Shown one piece after another: positions 46,674-58,275 of a stretch of DNA of 64,000 nt. Position 1 is the first letter of the stretch. Every line of letters begins with the position of its first letter. The notes beneath the pieces were generated by a model. The model did no database searches. It worked only from the letters and a program-made list of their open reading frames with translations, and had not been told where the DNA came from. The stretch lies in contig SIJG01000067.1 in NCBI GenBank assembly GCA_023374025.1, positions 374,124 through 438,123 of the forward strand. Reading direction: 5' to 3'. This DNA comes from Heterodera schachtii (lineage: Eukaryota > Nematoda > Chromadorea > Rhabditida > Heteroderidae). The translations under genes were made by a program, and so were the position numbers.

Positions 46674-47431
46674 AAAAAATTTAATTTTAAGCCCAAAATT
46701 AGACAAAATTACGTCTGCTTTAGCCAGAGTTAATTCCATTGCAAGAAAAAATTAAATAATATTTTAAAAATTAACTCTGTTTCCGGACTCACCGCGAAGA
46801 GGTAGCAGAATTTTGAGCCCATACTAACCACAACCCAATAGACAAACCACAATACATTTTTTAAGTACAGTACATCTTTTTCCAATTTTTATTTAAAGTG
46901 CCTTTCCCAAGGGCCAACGGGAACAGAAATCCGTCAAGGACATTCAAAAAGTTCCAGACGGCTTTGCTGTCAAATTGCGTACAGCAACAAAATGCCGAGG
47001 TCATCTTTTCGGTTTCTTATTTTTCGGGTGACTTTGTTCGGTGCTTTAAATGAATTTTTGAAGGCTTTGATGCCATTCAGAACCCAAACGAAGATGAGAT
47101 TCTTGCTCATCTCAGATCTTTGCAATACAGACTTATGCGCAATGATTTTGAGAAATGGGACGACCCAAATGGTGATTAATTCAGTTTTCACATCCCGTTG
47201 GCCCTTGGGAAAGGCATTTTAAATAAAAATTGGAAAAAGGTGTACTGTACATAAAAAATGGATTGTGGTTTGTCTATTGTGTTGTGGTTAGTATGGGCTC
47301 AAAATTCTGCTACTTCCTCGCGGTGAGTCTGGAAACAGAGTTAATTTTTAAAATATTTTCTTGCAATGGAATTAACTCTGGCTAAAGCAGACGTAATTTT
47401 GTCTAATTTTGGGCTTAAAATTAAGTTTTTT
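46674..47431. mobile_element. Foldback element enclosing a coding remnant
   Basis: Arms 46674-46922 and 47193-47431 are inverted copies of about 240 bp, roughly 95% identical by eye (for example TTAATTTTAAGCCCAAAATT facing GGGCTTAAAATTAA, and GGGCCAACGGGA facing TCCCGTTGGCCC). The 270-bp spacer is GC-richer than the arms and holds a broken reading frame (46922-47179). I cannot fix a target-site duplication because the right end seems truncated relative to the left. No transposase is present. Confidence 0.8.
46922..47179 (+). pseudogene. Coding remnant inside foldback, tail HLRSLQYRL
   Basis: One frame is open across the spacer except for a single TGA at 47051-47053. It ends at TAA 47177-47179. 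The part after the TGA reads FEGFDAIQNPNEDEILAHLR and then SLQYRLMRNDFEKWDDPNGD, rich in charged residues and clearly protein-like. Its last 26 residues match the tail at 51730-51813 in 13 positions (pattern HLRxLQYRLxxNDxxxW, then stop). I do not recognise the protein. It may be the C-terminus of the lineage's transposase or companion protein, or a captured host exon. The TGA and lack of a start mean it is not functional here. Confidence 0.6.
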
Positions 47432-47489
47432 CAATATAATTAAAATTTAGTTTTTAATTTATTTTTACATTATTTTATTTGCTCTATTT

Positions 47490-47620
47490 TTTGTTTTTAT
47501 TCCTTATAAAATTTATTTTAATTTCCTATTACATGAATCATAAAATATGTCGTGATTGGAAAATTTTTTTCAGAAATCTAATGATGGTCTACATTTTTTT
47601 ATATATTACGCCAATCGGGC
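47490..47620 (+). repeat. Copy of the large dispersed repeat, fragment
   Basis: CATGAATCATAAAATATGTC, then GGAAAATTTTTTTCAGAAAT and ATTACGCCAAT align with 52530-52585, 52845-52880 and 59190-59290. It is followed by a GC-richer stretch with no counterpart in those copies. Confidence 0.6.
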
Positions 47621-47905
47621 CAAACAAAAGAAATTCAAAAATTGTGAGCGAATGGAGAAATGCAAATGAAGAGTGGAGAAAATGCAGATGTAAATGTTGG
47701 ACAAATTGGATAATGAGAAATGAAAAGGGCGATTTAGGGAACAAAAGGGAGGAATGAAGCCAGATTGGGGGTAGGGGTTTCGTTATTTCTCCGAGCTTCT
47801 GCTCCGATCGTCCGACCAACGGGAATGTTCCCGACCATCAAAGTAATCTGATCATATCATCGTTCGAGAACCAATCCAATCCATCCCTTTCTTGGTCTGG
47901 GTTTT
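47621..47905. other. GC-richer stretch interrupting a dispersed repeat
   Basis: About 280 bp, purine-rich at first (an apparent frame reading NANEEWRKCRCKCWTNWI) and then with CCGACCAACGGGAATGTTCC near 47812-47831. It replaces the usual continuation of the dispersed repeat and so is probably an insertion, but I found no clear inverted ends or duplication. Confidence 0.35.
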
Positions 47906-47909
47906 ATCA

Positions 47910-50900
47910 TTAATTTCTTTCTTCCTACGTTTAAAAGATTTAGTTAGTTTTTTCAATTATTAGAAACATTATAAATTAAAAAAAGTTGTTCACAGAATTT
48001 TAAATAATATTTTAAACCAATATTAAATAAAATTTTTTTATTATAATTGCGTTTCAAATTTAAAACTAATTTACACCAAAATTGAATTTTAGCTATTGCT
48101 CGTAAAAATGGTTTTCATTGGCCTTGTTTAATAGGCATTGTCTTCATAAAACAGCACATTTATTCAATTTCTCTTGTAACAAATATTTAATAAGGCTTTA
48201 TTGTTTTAAATTATTACATTCTTTTTCTTTTAAAAACTTATTTTATCTAAATAAATTAATTGCTTGCGAAGAACTCCGAAGATGATTCTTGAATTATTAT
48301 TATAAAATAATTTCGTGTATTTTATCATTTAAATTTTTAAATTTTATTTATTTACTTTATGATATTTAACTCTGAATTCTGTTATTTTATATGCGTTCGT
48401 TCTTTTTTTAACTCATTTTCATTTAACCTTTTTTATGTTTCGAGTCAATTATTTTATCGACTTTTGGAGACATTTATTCATAATAAAATTTAGCTATTTT
48501 GTATGTTAAATTTTTTCGGTTATGGCCCATTTTATTTATAATTCTAATGGGTGTTTTTGTTTCTTGCGAATTGATATATAAGAATATTTAGAATAAAATC
48601 TTGTTTCAAGATCAATTTCATCCAAATTGATCACGGTCGAACCTTTTCTGTTTTAAATTTTGATTCAATATTCTAAAAAAATCGCCTTTTTCCTATCTTT
48701 TATGTCTTTATTCTTTTAATTTTCTTTGATCTGTTAATAATTTATTAAAATTACTCCATACTTTGCGTTTTCATATTTATTAATTAGAATATTCTGTCAT
48801 TCAAAATTTTTTATATTTTAATTTGGTTATTTTTTAATATTTCATATTATTCCCTTCCTTCGTCTTATCATGGTATTTCCATCATCAGCGGATTTAAAGC
48901 GATTTTATATTCAGCTGGCTGATATTTTTTGTTATTTAACTAATAATTTTTAGGGGACGACATTCGCTTATTTTATAAATATTTTTAAGGAAATTTAACA
49001 TTTATTTTATTAATTATGCGGTTTTAAGCATCTCAAAACTCAGGTGATTTGGTTGAATTAGTTTTAAATTGGTTGTATTTCTTTTAAATATGTTAATTTG
49101 TATTTATCAATTTTTTTTGTACTAATTCGCGCTTATTTGTTATTTATTTTATTTGTCCTATATTCTATAAAAGCCTTATTAAACAAACCTTTTTTTTAAA
49201 TAAAATTTTTAATATTATTCTTTTTTCGTACAAAAATCGGTAACTCGTATTTTAGAACAAAATAGATTTTTTGACAAAAAAATACAATTTTTAATACTAT
49301 TAAAATCAATTACACTAATGAAGCATTGCTTTTATAATTTACAGAAGCTCGCATGTGCTTCAATATTTCTCTAATTGTTTCCTTTTTAGGTTTAATTCAT
49401 TTTTTATAAATCAAAATTTTATTAAATATCATTTTATCACAGATGCAAATTACCATATTGTGATTTCAGTAATTATTCATTATATGGATATTTTAGTATT
49501 GTAATTATTTGTTACTTACTTTTAAGAAAGATTTTCAGGCTTAGAATTTAAATTCCGACTGCCTATGAATTTAAAGTTTTTTATTTAGATTGATGATTTT
49601 TTAATTTCATTATTCAGCATTTCCTTCGCTATCGCAGGATATTCTGGAAAATTTATTGGTTATTTCTCTTAAAACGTACTCTCAGTTCATAAATGAATGC
49701 CGATGCAAAAGGATTTGTTGAATTGTTTACGCTTAATTGATATGGTTATTTTTTAAATTTTATTAATATTTGTTTGTTTTTTCTTATTTATTGTCTGTTA
49801 TTTATTACCCCATGTTTGAAGCTCATTATTTTATAATACCAGGTCCATATATCTCATAATCTAATTTTTCATTATCACTATATTTAACCCTAAAGTTTAA
49901 GTTTATTTTTTTAAATGCGTTCTATTTATTTCATTTTTCCGACCGAAAAATAAGAAAATTTTTACAATTACATTCAAAAGTCATATAATTAAAATTATTA
50001 TTTTTGATTTAAATTTTAAAAAATTAAAATATTTCCTTTAATCATGCATCAATCTCGCTTTCTTCTCCCCAATAATCTCAAATAAAAAAAAGATCTGAAA
50101 TTAATCTCGAATAATAATAATTCTTTCAGTTTAGTCTTACACTAAAAGTGTGTATAAATCATTAAACATTTTTCAATGTTTAAATATTATTTGTTTAACA
50201 AACTTTTTATTTACTAATGATTTTATTTATTCGTGTTATATTATATTTTTTATTTTTTTTGCTTTTGTTTTATTTGTAAATATAACTTTAAAATTTTCCT
50301 GGTGGGTTGTTCTTCTTTTTTCAGGGTATTTTTGCGTAGTAAATTTTGTAAAAAAATTCTTGCAAGTTTTAATTGAAAATAATTCTAATTAAGGATATAT
50401 TTGTTCAAACCTTATGACGTTCAAAATAGTTGATTTGATAACTTCAGTGATTATGTTTATGATTTTTTTAAAACTTTTAATTTTTTTCAATCAAATGAAT
50501 TTGAAAAAATTGCGCAACAATTTTCAGTAGAAATAACATCATAATAAATTTTAAAGAAATTACAATAAAATATTTCTTGAAAGTATGTCGCAGCATTTGT
50601 CGTTTCGAAAACTTGAGACTAATTAGTGAGCATCTCAAAAACTTTATAATTTTTAAGGTTAAATTTAAATGCCTTTTTTTAAATAATAAACTCGAATTAA
50701 ACATAATACGATTTGCTTTAATAATTCTCTTGTATAGGTGGAAGCATTGTGTTGTCCCACTCGAATGTCGTTCTTTATTTTGTCTAAGTAATATTCTCAG
50801 TGCAAAATTGTAAATTTATTATTATTTCATCTGCAATAATATAAATATGGCACGTATAAGTGTGAGTGTTTAAATTGTTTCTTTCGAATATAATTCTCTC

Positions 50901-50950
50901 AATTAATATTATATTATTTTTTATATTGCAATTGCAATGATTCTTTTTTA
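47910..50950. other. T-rich intergenic tract
   Basis: No gene is supported. The open frames at 50150-50392 (plus), 50477-50704 (minus) and 50577-50813 (plus) have AT-driven composition. 48370-48420 has traces of the large dispersed repeat (GCGTTCGTTCTT). Confidence 0.5.
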
Positions 50951-50951
50951 T

Positions 50952-51285
50952 TTAGTTTTTGCCTTTATGTTTTTTAATTCTTTGTTATTAAATTACCATT
51001 TAGCATTTTAATAGAGTAATTACTGTTCAGGTCTTATTTGGCATGTTTTCTCCTTTTTATGAATCTTTTATTTTAATTTCTTCTCATTCAATGTACTTGT
51101 TAACTTTTAAATGATCAAATTTGAAGTCAATTAGTCTTATTTCTTGACCAGCTTTTCTCTTCAAATCGCATAATTTATGTGATATTGGTTAAAAAATTCA
51201 TTGTTTTTAATTTTGTAATCAGATTTGATCAATTAAATTTTTAATTATTTGAGAAATTTTTTGAGTTTTTATAATATTTTTGGTA
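50952..51285 (+). repeat. Large dispersed repeat, left part (interrupted copy)
   Basis: Aligns with 58688-59008 over its length (AATAGAGTAATTANTGTTCA, then TTTATGTGATATTGGTTAAA and ATTTTGTAATCAGATTT). The alignment breaks exactly where the foldback element 51294-52258 is inserted and resumes at 52268. Confidence 0.8.
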
Positions 51286-51293
51286 CATTTGTT

Positions 51294-52258
51294 GGCGGTA
51301 CGACAATTGCGGACCGGCAATTGCGGACCGGACAATTGCGGACGACAATTGCGGACGACAATTGCGGACCGTACTTTTGCGGACGACAATTGCGGACGAC
51401 AACTGCGGACCGTACTTTTGCGGACGACAATTGCGGACGACAACTGCGGACCGTACTTTTGCGGACCGTACTTTTGCCAAAAAAATTAACTGGAAGGGTG
51501 GGCCTCGTCAGTACGATCCCTTCCGTATTACAAATTTGAAAACCTAAGTGTGTTTCGGCCCTTCCGTAGACACACCAAATAAGAAAGCTCACAGCAATAA
51601 ATTAATAAATAACAAATAGAAAGCACAAATTAAGAAGAAAAAAGCAAAACATAGGATGATAAAGCTATAATATGTTTATTTTATTGGCTGCTGAAGGCCC
51701 AACAACAGCTTCAACGATATCACAAAAATTTATTTGCCCCAATTATCGATGTCGTTTCCCTCTAGTCTATATTGTAAAGCTCTAAGATGGTCTAAATACT
51801 GTTGATCGGTCGGTTAAAACACTGTGTAAGCAAATTAATTAATTAAAAATGAAATTTTGTCCAAAAAATAAAATAAACATATTATAGGTTTATCATCCTA
51901 TGTTTTGCTTTTTTCTTCTTAACTTGTGCTTTCTATTTGTTATTTATTAATTTATTGCTGTGAGCTTTCTTATTTGGTGTGTCTACGGAAGGGCCGAAAC
52001 ACACTTAGGTTTTTGAATTTGTAATACGGAAGGGATCGTACTGACGAGGCCCACCCTTCCAGTTAATTTTTTTGGCAAAAGTACGGTCCGCAAAAGTACG
52101 GTCCGCAGTTGTCGTCCGCAATTGTCGTCCGCAAAAGTACGGTCCGCAGTTGTCGTCCGCAATTGTCGTCCGCAAATGTACGGTCCGCAATTGTCGTCCG
52201 CAATTGTCGTCCGCAATTGTCCGGTCCGCAATTGCCGGTCCGCAATTGTCGTAGCACC
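51294..52258. mobile_element. Foldback transposon with 392-bp arms
   Basis: Arms 51294-51685 and 51867-52258 are inverted copies about 98% identical. The tips read GGCGGTACGAC and the inverse of GTCGTAGCACC. A perfect duplication CATTTGTT flanks it (51286-51293 and 52259-52266); a ninth G is ambiguous, so 8 or 9 bp. The outer 180 bp of each arm is an array of 13-bp GGACGACAATTGC and 15-bp GGACCGTACTTTTGC units. The inner part is unique. A 181-bp spacer holds a coding remnant. The related repeat at 59 kb has the same site without the element. An 8- or 9-bp duplication fits hAT, Merlin or Mutator-type elements; I cannot choose. Confidence 0.9.
51730..51813 (-). pseudogene. Coding remnant inside foldback, tail HLRALQYRL
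   Basis: On the minus strand a 27-residue frame reads PTDQQYLDHLRALQYRL and then EGNDIDNWGK before TAA; it is closed upstream by another TAA at 51814. It matches the tail of the remnant at 46922-47179 in 13 of 26 positions and ends at a comparable point, so the two are homologous. Here only the C-terminal piece survives. Function unknown; see the other copy. Confidence 0.55.
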
Positions 52259-52267
52259 CATTTGTTG

Positions 52268-53090
52268 CTGTAAATAAATTCGAATTAAATTTTTATTTAG
52301 ATTTGGTTTTCCGTCACTTAAATTATATCGAAATTAATCAGCAAAAACACTTAGTTTTACATTCATTAACTATTCTTTGTATTCTAAATTTTTGTTTTTT
52401 AATTAATTTTATAATTTTTTATAATTTACTACCAATTGTAGTCAAAGATCAAAGGAAATGAGTGAGGGGTAAATAAAAAAAAATTCCGGAAAAGCATTAT
52501 AAATTTATATAATGATTAAAATTGGTAATTTTTTTCAGAATTCTAATAATAGTCTATATTTATTTTATTTATTACGCTATTATGCTTGAATTGTAATCTT
52601 TTTAAAATTTTATAGTTAATTTTTCTTTTAATTATAAATTACTGTGATTTTATATTCAAATTCCGTTCGTTCTTCAGATATGCACAGTTTAAAAATAAAT
52701 GCTTTTTATTCCATTTCCTCACTTAAATTATGTTGAGATTAATCATTTAGAAAATATTTATTTCTAAATACTTTAACTATTCTTTGTATTCTAAATTCTT
52801 GCTTTTAATTAATTTTAAAATTTCTTATAATTTACTCCCAATTAACATGAATTATAAAATTATGTCGTGACGAATTTTAATATATTTTTTAAATTTTTAG
52901 TTAATTTTCTCTACAATTTTATAAATTACTGTGATTTTATATTCAATTCAGTTGTTCGTTCTTCAGATATGCACAGTTTAATTCGTTAATTACTCATTTA
53001 TTATCTCATGATTAATTTGGACAATATCCGAGTTCATTCAATTACAAAAACAATATGAAACGTTTTAAATGTTATTAAATGCTCAATATA
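52268..53090 (+). repeat. Large dispersed repeat, right part
   Basis: Aligns with 59016-59503 (AATTCGAATTAAATTTTTAT, then ACTTAAATTATNTNGANATT). Within it, about 52300-52700 and 52725-52985 are partial copies of each other (ATTCTTTGTATTCTAAATT, TACTGTGATTTTATATTCAA, TCTTCAGATATGCACAGTTT), so the repeat is partly duplicated in tandem here. Confidence 0.75.
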
Positions 53091-53099
53091 ATAAAATCA

Positions 53100-54115
53100 A
53101 CATGAAGCAGTAATTGCGTAATATAATTGATGAGTTTGTGGTCTCTTAAATGCGCATTAATTTAAAATTAATTAAAATAACATTTTGTTGTTGTTGTTTG
53201 TTTTAGCTGAATTTAAAACAAGTTTTTGTATTAAAAGTATGCTTTTCCATATTAGATAAACATAAATTGAATATTTTTGTTTAATTTTGTGAAAGATTAT
53301 ATTAATAAGAAAATTAAAACGGAATCCTAACATTTATTATTTATTTATCTTTATACTTCCTATTATGAATCTTTTTCAACAACAAAATTTTCATATACAA
53401 TATATGATATTTTAGCTCACATATTCATCCAACGCGAACGGTTCGTTACCGTATTTTACCACGGAAAAGGGCGAGAGCATATTCCATAATAAAAAGCATA
53501 ATTTATTTTTTGTAGAATAGATTAATAATATTCTAATAATTCATCAACTTTTACGATAGTGGAAATCTACATCTTTCGTTATCTTTGCATCCTCTCTATT
53601 AGACCAATTCATTAATAAATATTAATTAACAAGGTGAAACTTACAGAGTCATCTTAATATTTATAATTTTTCTGTAAATAACTATACCTAAATATATAAA
53701 CCTTCAAAGTTCGCATTATTCAATTCTTTTTCACTCGAATTGCTTATCATATAAAATTAATTTTTTCTCCTAAAATTTAGTTTTTAATTTTTCTTCTTTT
53801 GTTTATTATTAATAAATTATCATTTATATTTAGATATTATATAATTTAAAAAAATCAGAAACTCCATTCTCCCGTTAAATTGCCTCATTATTAATTATCT
53901 CGACCTTTTATCCTCCGATGCTGTCCCCTAAATCTCAATCCTAAACATTCAAAATCGATGCTTTCATTTTTCTCATGTTTTTAGTGAATACTATATTTAT
54001 TTTATTCTCTAATCATTTTTAATTCAACTCATTTTGCAAAAATTTATGATTTCTTGGTTAAATTTTCAAGGTTTTTGTGGGTGCTGGACATGTTTAATAA
54101 TTCATAGCAGATCAC
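53100..54115. other. T-rich tract with dispersed repeat traces
   Basis: No gene is supported. 53865-53920 (CTCCCGTTAAATTGCCTCAT) matches 63850-63885. A small GC-richer island lies at 53425-53475. Confidence 0.45.
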
Positions 54116-54123
54116 TTCTTATT

Positions 54124-54498
54124 GGTGCACCCCAAAACGTCGTAGGCCGAAACGTCGTCGGAAGACTTTTCGAACCATAACTTTGTTTATTGTCAATCAA
54201 ATTACGGTGTTGTTCGATAGCTCTATGTGTTTATTATTAATTTGCTATATTTCAAAATTTTCGTTAAGTTTCAAAAAAGTTATGGCCACAAGGAACATCA
54301 AAAACCTAGTTTTAGAACTTTTTTTGCCCTAATTTTTTTGTGCATGAATAAAAAATTTTGAAAATTTGCAGGCTGATAGAGTTTTTCAAATGCTTTCGAA
54401 CAATACTAAGAATGTTTAATTTGGTTGAGAAATAAAAAAGTTATTGTCCAAAAATTCGTCCGACGACGTTTCGGCTGACGATGTTTTGTCCTACTCCG
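54124..54498. repeat. Foldback element of the GCAGGCTAATAGAG family, best copy
   Basis: The outer arms (54132-54166, CCAAAACGTCGTAGGCCGAA.., and 54455-54493) and inner arms (about 54176-54232 and 54370-54450) are inverted copies. The tips are made of short CGTCG-rich units (GCCGAAACGTCGTCGG in both arms). A 9-bp near-duplication CTTCTTATT/CTTTTTATT may flank it. The interior between the arms is AT-rich without coding signal. Confidence 0.65.
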
Positions 54499-54644
54499 CT
54501 TTTTATTACCTTTATTATTTATTCATTAAATAATTTCTCGAATTCATTATTAATTTAATAATTTATTTTTTATTTTTTGTAACAATATTATTTCTTATAT
54601 GTAAATCTTTTTTAATCTATATATAATAAATTTTCAGCACTTTA

Positions 54645-54960
54645 GTAAATATTTGAGTGTCACGGACCGGGAATTTTTGGTAAAACCGGGACCGGGACTT
54701 TTCAGGTTGAAAATCGGAAATTTTTGGTTGGGAAAAACATGGAAAAACCGGGACTTTTTTCGGCCCCGGTCAAAATTGATCAAAAATGTGCATATGCTAT
54801 GAAGAAAGTGGCTCAAAAATAGCATTTCTGCGTTAAAATTTTTGATTTGGTTAAAGTTTTTAGTGCATATAAAAGCATATTTTTGGGGTTTTCGTGAATA
54901 AATGCATATTTTACCATTTTTGCATTTTTATAGCATATTTCCGACATTTTTTGGAAATTT
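54645..54960. repeat. ACCGGGA-type repeat followed by GCATATT-type repeat
   Basis: 54659-54775 contains ACCGGGAATTTTTGG, ACCGGGACCGGGACTTTTC and GGTTGGGAAAAACATGG, closely like 62483-62570. 54855-54950 then has several GCATATTTT/GCATATAAAA motifs. Both are probably decayed transposons; I could not fix ends. Confidence 0.6.
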
Positions 54961-57900
54961 TCAGAAGCAAAACTTGGGTTTTTAATATTATATTTATTTT
55001 GATATCTTCAATTTTAAAATTAATTTTATAAAAATTACGAATCGTTCATATAATTTTTCAATTTCGCAATTGGCAATAATCGAATACATATTTTAGTACG
55101 TTTTAGGATTGTAATTTATTTAATTTTTCCGATAGAGTTAGTTTATTTTTTAATTTTTGCCCATAAATTAAAATAATTTGTTGAGCTGTTTCTGTAACTA
55201 ATTTTCTCTCCACAAGATCGGCAAAGTGCTGTATTCAGTGTTTCCTTTTTTATGCAATTTTATTTTCGATTATTTATTTAAATGTACAACTGGAAGCATG
55301 GTCTATTATTTAATACTTGGCAATGCACAATCGGCACACGTGCCTTGTCTTATCTTTTTTGGCTACATATTTAATTTTAATAATTTAATTGATTAAATAC
55401 TTTATTAATAATTTTTTAAACTAAATAATAGTTTTCAAATTAAAATCTGTTTCATATTACAATTTCTTACCAAATTTAGAAAAATTTAAATTTTTACCTT
55501 CATATTAAATCATCGCCTTATTTAAGAATAATTTTATCTTTTATTAACTCATTAGTTTAACTAATTATTTAATATTTTGTATTATTATAATAAATAAGTT
55601 TTTCCAATTGAAAATTTAATTAATTTTTCTTTAATCTTGAGAAATAGTTTTTTTATAGTTTAATTATCTTAAATAATATAATTTTTATTTAGTGCTAAAT
55701 TTTATGATGTTAGTTTTCTATTGTAATTGGCATATAATTCAGTCCATTTATCATTAAAGGCTGTTGACATTGTGAAGTTTATATTTTTGTTTACCATTTT
55801 ACAATTCTTATAATTATGTATTCAGATAAAGAAGAAAATATTTTTAGAAAAATATTATTTTAATATAAATTATCATTTATTCATCTATCATTAAATTTAT
55901 ATAGTTTCTTTTTGCTCGTTAAAAGTACAGTTCCTTCATTTTGGACCTGTAATTTTTGAATAGGTTATTGAAAAATATTATATTTCTATAGGTTTTGGTA
56001 ATATTGAACTCAAAAATTTTCATTTTAAAATTCTTTCCTCCCTTCGCTTACTAATTCTGATCTTTTCAAAACTATGAGCTTCGGTTAACTTCCAAAAAGT
56101 CCTCATTCATGCCCCACTTCAGCTAATTCAAGAAACTTTTTTTTAATCGAATTTTACAAATTAATACGACTGTTAAATATTGTGCAAAAAACATAGTTGA
56201 TTAGATGATCTATGTTATATTCATTCTCATTTTAATTGATTTGTGTACTTTTGGTATGTCGTAATTTGATTGGAAAATTTTTAAAAATTTTTTCATAGAT
56301 TTATCTTTCATTTAAAACATTTTATACCATAGATTATAATTTCTTATTAATTAATTAATATCTTATGTTTTCATCAGTAATTTTATTTTAAGAGCTTCGT
56401 ATTTATTCGGATATTTTAAATTTTTGCTTTCTTGCTCTTGTTTCCTTCGGTTGTAATAAAAAATATTGAATTTCTGATTATATCCGATTTCAATTTTATC
56501 ATAAAATATTTTAAATATTATTTTTCAATTCATAACAAATAACTATTTTTAAAATTAAAAATTAATTTATAAAAATAACTTTTAATTTGATTTATTTTTA
56601 ATTGTAAATATTTACTTTAAAGTTTTAATTTCTTTTCGTTTTATTTAAACTCTTGTCAATTTCAAGTTATTTATATTGATTTTAATTTCTCATGTACTTT
56701 ATTTGGTTTTAAAAAGAAAAAAATAAAGAAATTGGCTCAAAACGAGCATTTCAACGTTAAAACTTTAAAATTATTTAATGAATATATCTCAAAAAATCAC
56801 ATTTTAGTATTCTAAAAATGATTTTGCATATCCTTTTTTTTAAATCGTTTTTATAAGCTTATGTTTAGTAATTTTTTGAGCTTTTAATGAGAAATTTCTA
56901 TTATTCTCATAAAAGATGAAAAATCTGTTCATAGGTAATAATACCTCCATATTATTTTCTTATTATATCTATAAACAAGGCCATTTAATATTGAAATACA
57001 ATATAATATTTCGTCCTTATCTAACAAATTTTGAAAATAATATTAAATCTATCCTTTTTTTTTGTATTTTTTGATTTTATTTATTTATTCACAAATCTTT
57101 TTCGCATCAAACTATTTTATTGATGCCAATTTTATTTCCATTTTTAATATCTTTTGAAAAAATATTTTATTAACTATTCCAATTTAAAAAAACATCAATG
57201 CCTATAATTTAGCATTTATAAACGTCACACTTAATTAACAAAATTAGCAAATAATATTATATTGATCAATGAAAACCTTAAATTATTTTTACAAAGTATT
57301 AGAACTGAAATTAATATTTGTTTTGAATTTTAAATCATTCCTTTTTTTCTTAATCGATCCTCGGTCCATTACAATCCTTGCGAAATATTTTATTGTTTGT
57401 GTGTTTTTTGATTTTGTTTGAAAAACACTATTATATTTTAATTATTTTTAATAGGTTGTATGGTTTTTAAATTTTTATATGAAATTTGAATATGAAATTA
57501 AAATTTTAAATCACTAGTTAGTTATATTTATGTTCAAATTTATGTTTAAAATATCTAACTTTATTCTACACTAAGTGATCATTCGTAAAAAATCTTGCGC
57601 CTAAATCAAAAATATTGGGTTATATTTCTTTATAAAAATGAATTAAATGTTCATTTATTTTTAAATTTTCGCTATTTTCGCTATTTGAGGCATTTTGGTT
57701 GTTTGACGTATCATTTTGTGTTTCTCAAAATTCAAATTTTACCATGTTTGTATTTCGAAAAGAGAAGACTGGAATGTTGTTACCTGTCTCCTAATTTCAT
57801 GTTTATTTAATTCAGTAAATTTTTTAAAACAATTTCTTTTTATTAACAATTTTTTTGATTTATTCAACAAAATTGCTATGAATTATAAATATTGACATTG

Positions 57901-58200
57901 CTTCGTTTAATACGCTTTCCTTTGTTTTTTATAATAAATTTAAGTCAGACACAAATGACCTTGCATGTCTTGTCTCAATTTTCTTCCATGTATATGAAGG
58001 TTTTTTTCAGTTTTTTATATAGCGCTAAAAAGGATATATGACGATATTAATGCCATTAAGATACATGAATAACAATAATAATAAATTTAATATGTATGCT
58101 AATTTATTTTGGTGGATTCGCCACAGCATGTTAAAGAAATGTTGCATTAAAATTCATTTGTATATCGGTTAAATTTGGTTTTATCAAAGTCAGAAATTTT
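54961..58200. other. T-rich intergenic tract
   Basis: No gene is supported. 55200-55370 is slightly GC-richer (CACAAGATCGGCAAAGTGC, GGCACACGTGCCTTGTC) without an open frame I trust. A 71-codon frame at 57595-57810 has no recognisable motif. Confidence 0.45.
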
Positions 58201-58239
58201 TATTTCCAAAATAATTCATTTCCAGTTCTATGGAAACAA

Positions 58240-58275
58240 CAGGCCATAGCTGACTTCCTCTGAACTCTTCCATAA
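58240..58275 (+). repeat. Dispersed repeat block, GCTGACTTCCTC, copy 1
   Basis: GCTGACTTCCTCTGAACTCT followed by TCCATAATA matches 63289-63316 (GCTGACTTCCTCCGAACTCT), with a similar TTTATATTATAATTTAATTT continuation. These are two copies of a repeat of unknown extent. Confidence 0.6.

Noticed and set aside
46325..46739. Minus-strand frames with VGSPKVG- and QMSGPQ-type repeats
   Set aside because: Product of the 15-bp array, whose period is a multiple of three.
51296..51475. CRISPR-like short repeats
   Set aside because: Units are contiguous, without unique spacers, in a eukaryotic transposon arm. The 65-bp array at 10.8 kb was rejected for the same reason.
51219..52261. Open frames with repeated NCGPDNCGRQLRT-type peptides
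   Set aside because: These come from the 13- and 15-bp units in the foldback arms and are open in several frames on both strands.
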